DNA from: JAFMKE01 sp964655225
Lineage (GTDB): Bacteria; Bacteroidota; Bacteroidia; Chitinophagales; UBA8649
Direction of reading: 5' to 3'
DNA: 64,000 nt
Assembly (NCBI GenBank): GCA_964655225.1
Contig: CAZZMB010000003.1
Location: 18,068 to 82,067, forward strand
The notes below the pieces were generated by a model, which saw only the letters and a program-made list of their open reading frames with translations, did not search any database and was not told the DNA's origin. Below are positions 49,041-59,413 of this stretch, piece after piece. Position numbers and translations under genes: made by a program. Each line of letters begins with the position of its first letter. The first letter of the stretch is position 1.

Positions 49041-52000
49041 ATGAAGAAGATTTTATTAGTATTACTCGTCGCTCTTTCATTTAATTCAATAGCTTACAGC
49101 CAATGTACAGTTACGCCTATTTTAATCGACTCCTTAATTGATTGTGGCGATTCTTCGGAAATTCAAATTACGGGATTTGCCCTCTCTGCCATATCGGAAT
49201 CATTTTCGGCTACAGGACCCACTGATCCCGGATGGCAAACAACTGCGGGTGCAGTTTATAACAATCCTTTCGTTCCTAGTCCTCCTTCTCCCAATTCTGG
49301 TGCGGTGAATGGTGGTATTTATTTTTGGATGGGTGCTACTAATGTGCTGCCTGCAGCACTCGAAACTGTTCCATTTAATGTGACTTTTGGTGGACAGATT
49401 TGTTTTGATTTCGTTTATGCTATTCAAGGTGGACCTACTAATATCGCTGAAGGACCTGATTTATCTGAGGAAGGAATTACCTTGCAATATTCTCCCGATG
49501 GAGGAATAACTTGGGTTGATATTGTTTATTTCATGCCTAATGGAGAACAACTTCCAAGTAATCCTGGACCGGGTTTCCCAATGAATAATCCTCCTTTCAG
49601 TAATACAGGAACTCCATACACCGTATGGAATTCAGTTTGCTTTCCTATACCGCCTGGCGCTCTGGGAGCAAACACTTCATTCCAATGGATTCAAGAATTT
49701 AATTCTGGTGCATGCTGCGACCATTGGGGGCTTGATAATATTACAGTACAACTTGCCGATCCGGCTTATACTTTTTATGATGACAATTTTGTAGTTATTG
49801 ATACTAACTTTCTCTATGTTTCACCGACCGATACCCAAACTTACACGATAATCTATACGAACGGTGTTGACGACACTTGCACCGGGACTGTGTTAATCAA
49901 TGTAAATCCGACGCTTGTAATGGATGATTTCTTTATCTGTGAGGGAGTTGGCACAGGAGATACCTTAACCATGACTGGTGTAGCCCCATGGGCACCTGTT
50001 TTGTGGACTCCAGCAATTGGCTTAGATGACCCAACTAGCCAAAATCCATTTGCCAACCCACCAAGTCCGGGTCCATCGCAAACTTATACGGCTACCTCGG
50101 CCTGTGGTGCTGACTCAGTGACTACTACATTCTACAGTGTAAGTGCTGTGGCAGAAAAAGGGACTGTCTGTCCCGGTGAAATTGATCAATTATTCGCAAA
50201 TGTGTCCGGAATATCACAAGATTGTAATGAAAGTTATACAGGGTTTTCTATTCCTTATTATAAAGAGTTTTCAGCAAATCAAACACCTTTAAACTTTTCC
50301 AACCCAGATAACGGGACGAGTACTATTATTAATCTTCCTTTCCCCTTCGAGTTTTATTGCTCGCCAATTACTGAAGTAAGAGCAGCGGTGGACGGTTACT
50401 TAATGATGAGTTCATCCGCTTTTCCATCTTTCGCTAATAACCTCACCATACCTGTAAACATTCTACCCAATCAAATTGCAGCATTGATGTGGGATGATCT
50501 AGTGGATTCTTCAGGATTATCGAGTTTTTTCGTTACGGGAACTGCACCCAATAGGAAAATGGTTGTAGAGTTTGACCTAGTTCATAAGGGAGGAACACCT
50601 CAAACGGAACAAGTTCAAGGACAAATTATTTTACATGAGACTACTAATTTTATAGATTTTCTTTGCGAAAATTGTTTTAATGATGATAGCGATCCTACTT
50701 CAACACAGGGAATAGAGAACTCTACGGGTTTTTCAGGTCAAGCAACACCTGGTAGAAGTAATACCAACTGGGAGGCAACTAATTCAGGACATAGATTTAT
50801 ACCAAATACGCCTAGTGCGACATCACAATCTATATCATGGACACCAAGCCTGAATGTTTTTGGTGCGAATACTCTAGCGCCAATTGTTACGCCTGATACC
50901 ACTACAACCTACACGGTAACTGTAATTAACAATTCAGATTCTTGCACATACTCCGATACAGTAACTATTTTAGTAGAGGAATCATTAAGTATTGATGCCA
51001 GCCCGGATACAAGTATTTGCCTAGGAGAAAATCTCGTTATTCCAGCAACTACGACTGCTGTAGGAGGAGGGATTATTTTCGAGTGGACCCCGAATAACTC
51101 CAGCATTATAAATAGTACTGCGTTGAACCCAACTGTAAGTCCTGATACTACAACAAGTTATATTTTAGAAGCTAATCTTAATGGATGTATTGCATTCGAT
51201 ACTGTAGTTGTGGGAATATCAAGTTTTATTGTTGACTCGAACACCTTAGTAGATGAAGTTTGTATTGCTAATTCTGGATCTATAACAATAAATGTTTCTG
51301 GTCAAACGCTGGGTTTGCAATATTCTATAGACGATGGCACCAGTTATCAGGCATCTAACATATTCAATGGTTTATCTGGTGGGAACTATGATATTAGAAT
51401 TGGAAGCACCAATTGTGATACAGCCTATAGCTTAAGTATAGTTGGAGGCGCGGCCTTAATCACTACCGACTCTATTCTTGTTGTTAATTCAAATTGCGGC
51501 TCCTTTGGATCCATAGCTGTCTCTGCATCAGGAGGAACTCCTCCCCTGCAATACAGTATAGATAGTGGAGCTACTTTTAGTATTGATTCATTTTATTCAA
51601 ATTTAGTAGGTGGTCAATATGGTGTTAGAATTCAAGATAATTTAGGTTGTATACTAGATACTNNNNNNNNNNNNNNNNNNNNNNNNNNNNNNNNNNNNNN
51701 NNNNNNNNNNNNNNNNNNNNNNNNNNNNNNNNNNNNNNNNNNNNNNNNNNNNNNNNNNNNNNAGGTGGTCAATATGGTGTTAGAATTCAAGATAATTTAG
51801 GTTGTATACTAGATACTCTTATTGAACTTGAGGAAACCCTCCCTTTCGATTTAATTACGGATAGTATAAATATGGTCTCTTGCTTTGGTGCTTCAGATGG
51901 GTCAGTTACTTTAACGACGATAGACGGACAGTCCCCCTTCCAATATTCATTAGATGATTTAAATTATTTCCCTTCCAATTCCTTTACTAATTTGGATACA

Positions 52001-54742
52001 GGACTATATATGGCTTTTGCAATTGATTCCAATGGTTGTAATGATTCTGTGCAGTTTAATATTACTCAACCGGATTTACTAGACGTTCAAATCACCGTTC
52101 CTGGCAATGTGCTTTGTGCCGGAGGAACTATCGATAGTCTGAGTGCTGACGTTTCAGGAGGAACCCAAAATTTCACTTATATCTGGAACACCAATGAAAT
52201 AACTCAAAGTATTCAAAATATTGTAATTGGCAACTATTGGGTACAAGTTACTGACTTAAATTCATGTGTAACATCTGATAGTGTAATCATTGCGCAGCCC
52301 AATCCTTTATTTTTAGATATTACCTCTGATAGTATCCTATGTAGTGGCCAAAATTCTGGCTTGGCATATATTGATTCTTTTTCAGGAGGAACTCCGATAT
52401 ATACTTACAATTGGGAAGGCCCACTAGGCCCTGTTGCAGGAATTGATACTGCAGCTGCACTTCCTACTGGTCAATATGTTTTAACAATTACAGATTTTAA
52501 TGGTTGTACTGTTTCAGATACCACGGTTATTTTTGAACCTTCGCTAGTTACAATTCTTCTAACTCCAACAATTTTAGCTTGCAATGCGGATACATCAGCA
52601 TGCATTGATGCTACTGTAAGCGGTGGTTCTGCACCCTATACTTATTCTTGGTCACATGGTCCAACTATAGAAGATGTTTGTGGCCTGAGTGCAGGAGTGT
52701 ATACATTGACATTAACTGATTCAAAGGGTTGTATTTATGTAGACAGTACTGAAGTCTCTCAACCTGACTCACTGAATTTATCAACGACACAAATAGATGT
52801 GAGCTGTAATGGCTTTAATAATGGATCTGCATCTGTCCTTACTATAGGTGGCACTTTACCTTACACTTACAATTGGAATGGTACCGGTCAAACAACATCG
52901 ACTGCCAATAATTTATTTGCTGGTGTTTATACTGTCGTAGTTACCGATGGAGGTACTTGTGCTGATTCTATTTCAGTTCAAATCATTGAACCTACAGATT
53001 CTATTACTTTGACAATAGATAATATAGATAATGTAACTTGCAATGGAGATAGCAGCGGATCTATATCTATAAGTACTTTTGGCGGTACACCGAATTATAC
53101 ATACATATGGAGTAATGGTGGTGGCAACAATGAAGACCTTAGTAATGCTCCCGCAGGAGCATATACATTAACGGTAACGGATGCAAATGGATGTCCAAAT
53201 TCAATAAACACTATAATTACGGAGCCTGCACCATTAAGCATTAATCTAGCGGGAGCAAACGCCGCTTGTTTTGGTGCAAGCACTGCCAGTATTGATGCTA
53301 CTGTCACAGGAGGAGTTGCACCTTATGTATACGCCTGGGCTGGGCCAAATGCTTTTACCGCCAATACGGAAGATATATCTTCGCTTGCGGCAGGAAACTA
53401 CACACTAACTGTATCAGACAGCAACAGTTGTATACTTACTCAAAACATTGCGCTAACACAACCACCCACTGTAAGTATTAGCTTTAGCCAAAATCCTGTT
53501 AGTTGCTTTGGTGGAAATGATGGAAGTTTAACTGCAAATGTTACCGCAGGAGGGACTGCTCCCTACGCCTACCAATGGGGCCCAGCTGCTAATAACCAAA
53601 CTACTGCAACAGCAACAGGTTTATCTCAAGGCATATACACTGTTACGATAACTGATGGTAATGGTTGTGATTTCACGGATAACGCTAATGTAATTGAACC
53701 TCCTTTGCCCTTAAATATTCTAATGGATAGCACCAATATTACATGTGCCGGGTACAATAATGGTATTGGATCAGTTTCGCCTAATGGAGGAACACCAGGT
53801 TATGTATACTTGTGGAATGACCCACAAGCTCAAACCAATAATATCGCAACCGACTTAGCGCCAGGTAGCTATCAAGTAATCGTTACGGATGCAAATGGAT
53901 GCACGGAGATTGGATTAGTTACAATTAATGAACCCACTCCCATTTTCATAGTTGCAATACCTGACTCAACGAATTGTTTTGGAGATGCTAGTGGCGCAAT
54001 TACTATTCAAGCTAATGGAGGTACAACCATAGGTTATGGATATTCGATAGATGGAGGTGAAAATTTCCAATCTAGTACAGACTTTTTTAACCTACCAGCA
54101 GGTGTATATGATGAAATAATTGTTCAAGATTTAGGATCTTCAGAGGAATGTTTATCTGTTCAAGTTTCTACAACTATTTACGAACAGCCCTATTTTTCAT
54201 TTGTGATTAATCCAGACGATACCACTTTGCAATTGGAGCAAAGCCTGAGCCTCTCCTTGGAAGTTACTTCACCAAATTATACCAACGCAGATATTGCTCA
54301 GGTAAACTGGTTCCCAACTGCTGGCTTAGATTGTGATGATTGTATTGACCCTACTCTACTTACTTACGACAGTTATACTGAATATACTGCGACCGTTTAT
54401 TATGAAGGTGATGATAACGAATTATGTAATAGTTTTTCAAATACAATAATTACTGTTGAAAATAATCTAGCGTTATTTATTCCTAATGCATTTACTCCTA
54501 GTAATTTTGACGAAATCAACCGCAATTTTGAAGTTTTTGGAGAAGGGATAGAATATATTACCATGCAAATCTATAACAGATGGGGAGAGAAAATCTTTGA
54601 AAGTTCTAATCAAAAAGCTTCTTGGAACGGAACCTATAAAGGTGAACTTCAAAATCCTGGTGTTTATACTTACTTTGTTAGTATTGAATACTTAGATGGT
54701 AAAACCATAGATCGCAAAGGAAGTGTGACCTTATTGCGTTAA
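49041..54742 (+). CDS. Giant secreted T9SS type B protein with SprB-like repeats (continuous once false gap is removed)
   Basis: After removal of 155 artefact bases the gene encodes 1848 residues in one frame. Order: signal peptide (KKILLVLLVALSFNSIAYS); a reelin-like jelly-roll module (about residues 50-230) with LQYSPDGGITWVDI and HWGLDNITV; a linker; a second beta module (about 390-590) with ALMWDDL and GTAPNRKMVVEFDL; two divergent repeats; ten SprB-like repeats of about 79 residues; and the type B sorting domain (FIPNAFTPSNFDEIN, YNRWGEKIF, SWNGTYKGEL, GVYTYFVS). Such proteins are carried to the surface by T9SS; SprB itself is a gliding adhesin in Flavobacterium. No SprF/PorP partner gene is adjacent. 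Ligand unknown. Confidence 0.88.
51608..51662 (+). repeat. 55-bp contig-end overlap, left copy
   Basis: Identical to 51763-51817. An assembly artefact inside the adhesin gene. Confidence 0.95.
51663..51762. other. False assembly gap of 100 N
   Basis: Flanked by identical 55-base sequences, so the contigs overlap. The two reading frames that appear to end and begin here are one gene. Confidence 0.93.
51763..51817 (+). repeat. 55-bp contig-end overlap, right copy
   Basis: Second copy of 51608-51662; the correct frame continues from here. Confidence 0.95.
51816..54189 (+). repeat. Ten tandem ~237-bp SprB-like coding repeats
   Basis: Each unit encodes about 79 residues: VSCFGxxDGS, a GGTxPYTYxW core, a short variable loop, LxAGxYTVTVTDxNGC and a closing IxEP. 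Units are diverged from one another, with differences spread along the sequence. Boundaries are approximate. Confidence 0.82.
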
Positions 54743-54767
54743 TCCCCAGTAATAAACTAAAGGTGGA

Positions 54768-55322
54768 TCATCTTTTAAAGCAGCAAATCTTATGGTCGTT
54801 TACCATTCCACTTGCTTGCATAAAGGCGTAGCATATTTTACTTCCCACAAAGGTAAAACCATCCTTCTTTAACTGTTTACTCATTTTAATACTAATAGCA
54901 GTTTCCACAGGAATCTCATTGGACTTCTTGAACATATTCTTAATTACTTTTCCTTCTACAAAGGCCCAAATATAATTACTAAATGAACCATGGACTTGTT
55001 CTATTTTTAAATATGCTTGAGCATTTTTTCTTATTCCAAAAACTTTTAAACGATTACGAATAATACCGGGGTTTAATAATACCTGCTCTAAGTATTCATC
55101 CGTTAAATTTGCAATATATATAGGCGAAAAGAAACCGAAAAGATTGCGATATTGCGCTCGTTTCTTGAGAACTGTTATCCATGACAAACCAGCTTGCTGC
55201 CCTTCTAAACAAAGTATTTCAAAAAGCTGCTTATTTTTATAACAAGGAACACCCCATTCCTCATCATGATAACTTATATATAATGGATCGTTAGTGACCC
55301 ATGGGCACCTTATCTTTTCCAT
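54768..55322 (-). CDS. tag: DNA-3-methyladenine glycosylase I
   Basis: Base-excision repair enzyme removing 3-methyladenine. The 184-residue protein has the zinc ligands expected of Tag: Cys in IRCPWV, His in YHDEEWGVP, and the C-terminal NDHKICC pair; the substrate pocket segment LCLEGQQAGLSWITVLKKR and GSKICYAFMQASGMVNDH are clear. Its ATG overlaps the ribE stop by one base (TAATG), so the two are coupled. It converges on the SprB-repeat gene with 25 bases between. Confidence 0.95.
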   Translation of the reverse strand: MEKIRCPWVTNDPLYISYHDEEWGVPCYKNKQLFEILCLEGQQAGLSWITVLKKRAQYRNLFGFFSPIYIANLTDEYLEQVLLNPGIIRNRLKVFGIRKNAQAYLKIEQVHGSFSNYIWAFVEGKVIKNMFKKSNEIPVETAISIKMSKQLKKDGFTFVGSKICYAFMQASGMVNDHKICCFKR

Positions 55323-55807
55323 TATACTTTATGTAATCGAGCAATATATTTACCTATAATATCAAACTCCAAATTTACATGATCACCGGTAACTATATCC
55401 TGAAAACCGGTATGCTCATAAGTGTATGGTATTATAGCTACTTCAAAGCTTGTATCCGTAACATTAAATGCTGTCAAGCTAACTCCATTAATGCAAATTG
55501 AACCTTTCTCAACAATTAGCTTATTTCGACTGGCACTATAATCAAAGACAAAACGCCAACTTCCCTCATTAGATTCTTTAACCGCGCAGACAGCTGTGTC
55601 ATCTACATGACCTTGAACGATATGACCGTCTAGCCTTCCGTTCATCTGCATACACCTTTCTAAGTTAATTTTTTGACCAAGTTTCAAATTTGAAAGATTA
55701 CTTACTACCAAGGTTTCCTTTACAGCCGTAACCGTATACTTATCTTCCCATTGTTTCACAACGGTTAAGCAAACACCATTGTGTGCAACACTCTGATCCA
55801 CTTTCAA
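55322..55807 (-). CDS. ribE: Riboflavin synthase (C-terminal part, cut by gap)
   Basis: Dismutates two 6,7-dimethyl-8-ribityllumazines to riboflavin. The visible 161 residues start inside the first barrel with SVAHNGVCLTVV and include NLERCMQMNGRLDGHIVQGHVD, then the second barrel with KGSICINGVSLTAFNV and ending DHVNLEFDIIGKY. About 35 N-terminal residues (the MFTGII start) are missing in the N run. The apparent fusion to the T9SS gene through the gap is false. tag follows by a one-base overlap. Confidence 0.93.
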   Translation of the reverse strand: MKVDQSVAHNGVCLTVVKQWEDKYTVTAVKETLVVSNLSNLKLGQKINLERCMQMNGRLDGHIVQGHVDDTAVCAVKESNEGSWRFVFDYSASRNKLIVEKGSICINGVSLTAFNVTDTSFEVAIIPYTYEHTGFQDIVTGDHVNLEFDIIGKYIARLHKV

Positions 55808-55907
55808 NNNNNNNNNNNNNNNNNNNNNNNNNNNNNNNNNNNNNNNNNNNNNNNNNNNNNNNNNNNNNNNNNNNNNNNNNNNNNNNNNNNNNNNNNNNNN
55901 NNNNNNN
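55808..55907. other. Assembly gap of 100 N (true gap)
   Basis: The flanks share no sequence. Missing are about 50 residues of the T9SS sorting domain, the intergenic region, and about 35 residues of riboflavin synthase, so the real gap should exceed roughly 250 bases. Confidence 0.9.
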
Positions 55908-58480
55908 TTTTCAGTTTGCCAAACCACATTACCCCATCGGTTAAAAATTTTCATATCAATTTTTGCTACGAATCTCCAGCCAGGAAATGGCGTAAATAAA
56001 TCATTTGCTCCATCTCCATTGGGTGTAAAACTGTTAGGTAAGTCATAGAAAGGGCAATTCTCCACACAAATTGTATCACTAAACATACCTACATTACCTT
56101 TTTCATCAGTAGCTCTTATTATGTAGCAACCCGCTAGAGTTGTATTTAATTGATGAACAAAAAAGGTGTCACCGGTTGAACTCAATAATTGAAAGTCAAA
56201 TTCATTCTCTGCGTAATATAGTTCAAATTGCAAGGCATCGTCACCACATAAAGGTGTACTCCAAGACAATCTATTTTGGAAATTATTATTTGTCCATGCT
56301 TGCCCTTGAATGCTCTCACAGTCATTACGAATAATCAATTCTGGAGGGCAAGGAGCTATTGTATCAATTGGTATTGCGCAAACCCGTTGTGATAAATTAA
56401 TTAATGGGCCTGGCAAACTATTGATTGTGTATCCTCCGGAACTTTCAATATAATAACAATAAGTAGAATCATTAATTAAGCCCGAATCAATATAACTGCT
56501 AGCCATGGTCGTAGTTAAACTATCAAAAACTCCATTGATATTATCACTTCGGTATATCGTATAACTCTCATTCAACCAAGAGACATCTTCATTCCAATTT
56601 AAAGTCAGAAGACCATCTCCTGAGCCAATAGACAAAAATATAGAAGATGCTACCGAAGTTTTCCCTATAGTGTCCAGACCTCCATTTGAATAAAAAATAA
56701 CTTGATAACTAAATTCATTGGCAGTTGTATTTAAAACCAAATCATTAAAGATAGTATCATTCATCAATGCATAACTCGGCGCAGAAAAGCTTTGAATAAG
56801 TTGCAGATTACTTCCAATAAAATCTTGAGAACGATATAACTCAAATAGGTACGGTGGAGGGTCTAAAATTGTATCTAATAAATCAACACCCGCCGATGGC
56901 TTAGTCCATCGAATAAACATTTCACCATTAACTGAGTCTGTTTCTTCTACAGAAACATTCAATAGAACTGGTAGGTCCAAAGGCAACTCTACACAAGCTT
57001 CGTTGCTTGGGGCACTTAAGATACTGTTATATACACTACCTTGCGATGAGGTAGGATTCTTTCCAAAATGAGCTAAAACCCTATAGGAATATTGATTTCC
57101 TCGATCTACATTCAAATCCAGATAATCATATGTCAGTATATTATCCGCCAAAAGCTCATACGAGGTATTTTCCAATCCAAGATCGCATAGGCCAATATCA
57201 AAACTATCACAACCAATTTTCCGCCAAACAGAGAAAAATTGAAAATCTGGGCTAGCAATACAATCGTAAGGATCATCCCAGTTCAATAATACATCATTCC
57301 CTGCTATAGTGGATTGTAATCCCGTTGGAGGTGGCGGAACCACTGTAATAAGCCATGTTTCTAAATCAGACAAGATAATACCATTTCCATTGGGCTCATC
57401 TTCGGCTTTAAATACAACTTGATAAAATTGAGGCCGAATATGCTCACAAACCGTATTCCATGAAAAAATACCAACAGGGTTTAAGCCTGTATCTGATTGG
57501 AAAGTGGCCTGAGATGAAGAAAGAATGAAAGGAGCACCGAGCGCGGAAATTCTGACAATCTCTCCATTCGGATCTTGGGCTCTCACATTAATAGTGAAAT
57601 TTGAACCGCCTATAACACAGGTATCTCTGAGTTCTTCGATTTGTGGTGGGTCATCTAAAATTGCCTCAACAATGATTTCCATATCCCTTAGAAGGGTTCC
57701 AATACATCTTCCTCCCCTAAACTCACGAATGAGTATGGCGATGTTATAGGTGCCCTGTAGTTGGGGAGTTGCCCAAACAATTTCCCCCGTATTTTCATCT
57801 ATGGTGAAGCTGTTATTTGGCCCAGGAGGGAATTGATCTGGAAATAGGTAAAGGGGAACCTCTACTCCATTAGCTTCCAAAGAGGGAACTAGTCGAAAAT
57901 GTAAACTGTCTCCGTCTAAATCATAGGCATTTGGATTATGATAGAAGGTATCATTAACATTTGCAAAATCAATAGGTGGATTTAGTAATATAGGAGATGA
58001 ATTACTTTCGAAAAGCTCGGGTGGAATATACTTCAAGGTATCCTCAAAATAAATAGGAACGCTTACTGATCCAGTACCCGCAGATATATTGACAATATTC
58101 GCTATTCGATTCTGATCAGTCACTGAAATGATATAAAACGGGAGTGCCCCGCTATATGTATGAATTTCACTTTGATAAATGTTTTCTTTGATATCATTAC
58201 CAATCAACTCCCCATTTGGAATACCATTAAACAATGGACCATTAATCCGAACTATACTTTCTATTGTGCCATCGCCCCAATCTAAGCTAAGAGAATCTCT
58301 ATCCGCATTGACACTAATATCACTAATCTTTGAGTAGCTAACCACCTTAACTCTATAACTTAATGGTGAAATATACTCATAAAGCAATTCACCTGCTCTG
58401 TTATGCGTAGCATAGCCGCTTATGCTTGATAAAACAAACAAAAGAAGGACTAGAAATTTTATAAGTAATCTACTTTTCAT
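55908..58480 (-). CDS. Large secreted T9SS type B protein (C-terminus cut by gap)
   Basis: About 857 residues are visible. A signal peptide (IKFLVLLLFVLSSISGYA) is followed by ATHNRAGELLYEYISP, a start like that of the T9SS protein at 14594-18286, and then PKD/cadherin-like beta modules (YDLDGDSLHFRL, ENTGEIVWATPQLQGTYNIAI). From about residue 380 there are fibronectin-III-like modules with VLLNWDDPYDC, MFIRWTKPSAG, LTLNWNEDVSW and RLSWSTPLCGD. The type B sorting domain begins LPNSFTPNGDGANDLF and FNRWGNVVW before the N run. Expected on the cell surface or released; ligand unknown. Ends lie in the gap. Confidence 0.85.
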
Positions 58481-58551
58481 TTTACCAAACGAAAATACAA
58501 AACATCGCTTGTATTTGCCTTATTTTTTTTGTCCGCTTAATACATAAAACT

Positions 58552-58603
58552 AAAAAAAGCTTCGCAATTTCTAGAAGAACTAAAGAAATATAACGAAGCT
58601 TTT
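58552..58603 (-). terminator. Terminator of the sdh operon
   Basis: On the minus strand, AAAAGCTTCG pairs with CGAAGCTTTT (10 bp, arms 58555-58564 and 58594-58603), with a possible inner hairpin in the 29-base loop, followed by a T-run. It lies 17 bases after the sdhB stop and could work in both directions. Confidence 0.75.
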
Positions 58604-58620
58604 CAAATTATATTAATACT

Positions 58621-59370
58621 TTACTCAGAAGCAAGAGAGCTTTTGGCATAAAGCCTATTCATCCTTGCAATATTCTCTAGCGAGATACCTTTTGGACACT
58701 CAGCTTCGCAAGCTCCTGTATTTGTGCAATTCCCAAAACCTTCTTTGTCCATTTGAGCAACCATATTTAAAACTCTTTGATCGCTTTCTACTTTACCCTG
58801 TGGTAACAAATCAAGTTGAGAGACTTTAGCAGAAACGAATAACATAGCACTAGAATTCTTACAGGCGGCAACGCAAGCACCACATCCTATGCATGTCGCT
58901 GCATCAAAGGCGGCATCAGCATCGTGTTTTGGAATAGGAATAGAATTTGCATCTTGTGTATTTCCACTTGTATTTACCGAAACATAACCCCCTGCTTGTA
59001 TAATTCGATCAAATGAACCTCTATCCACTGCCAAGTCCTTTATAATAGGAAATGCACTTGCTCTCCAAGGCTCGATAGTGATGGTGTCTCCATCATTGAA
59101 TGAACGCATATGAAGTTGACAGGTTGTTACTCTATCTCCAGGTCCATGAGGTTGTCCATTAATATACATTGAACACATCCCACAGATACCTTCGCGACAA
59201 TCATGATCAAAAGCTACCGGATCTTCCCCAGTTGTAACCAATTGCATGTTTAATACATCAATCATTTCTAAAAAAGATGAATCTGGCGAGATATCACTCA
59301 CTTGATAATCCACCATTGCACCTCGAGCATTCGCACCTGATTGGCGCCAAACTTTTAATTTTAAATTCAT
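58621..59370 (-). CDS. sdhB: Succinate dehydrogenase/fumarate reductase iron-sulfur subunit
   Basis: Electron-transfer subunit of complex II, 249 residues. The 2Fe-2S site is CREGICGMCSMYING with a later Cys in TCQLH; the 4Fe-4S and 3Fe-4S sites are CIGCGACVAAC and CTNTGACEAECPKG. It passes electrons between SdhA flavin and the menaquinone site in SdhC. It is last in the leftward sdhC-sdhA-sdhB operon, 43 bases after sdhA, and is followed by a terminator. Confidence 0.96.
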   Translation of the reverse strand: MNLKLKVWRQSGANARGAMVDYQVSDISPDSSFLEMIDVLNMQLVTTGEDPVAFDHDCREGICGMCSMYINGQPHGPGDRVTTCQLHMRSFNDGDTITIEPWRASAFPIIKDLAVDRGSFDRIIQAGGYVSVNTSGNTQDANSIPIPKHDADAAFDAATCIGCGACVAACKNSSAMLFVSAKVSQLDLLPQGKVESDQRVLNMVAQMDKEGFGNCTNTGACEAECPKGISLENIARMNRLYAKSSLASE

Positions 59371-59413
59371 TTTATTACTATTTAGATAACTAGTTTACTA
59401 GATAGCTAGTATT

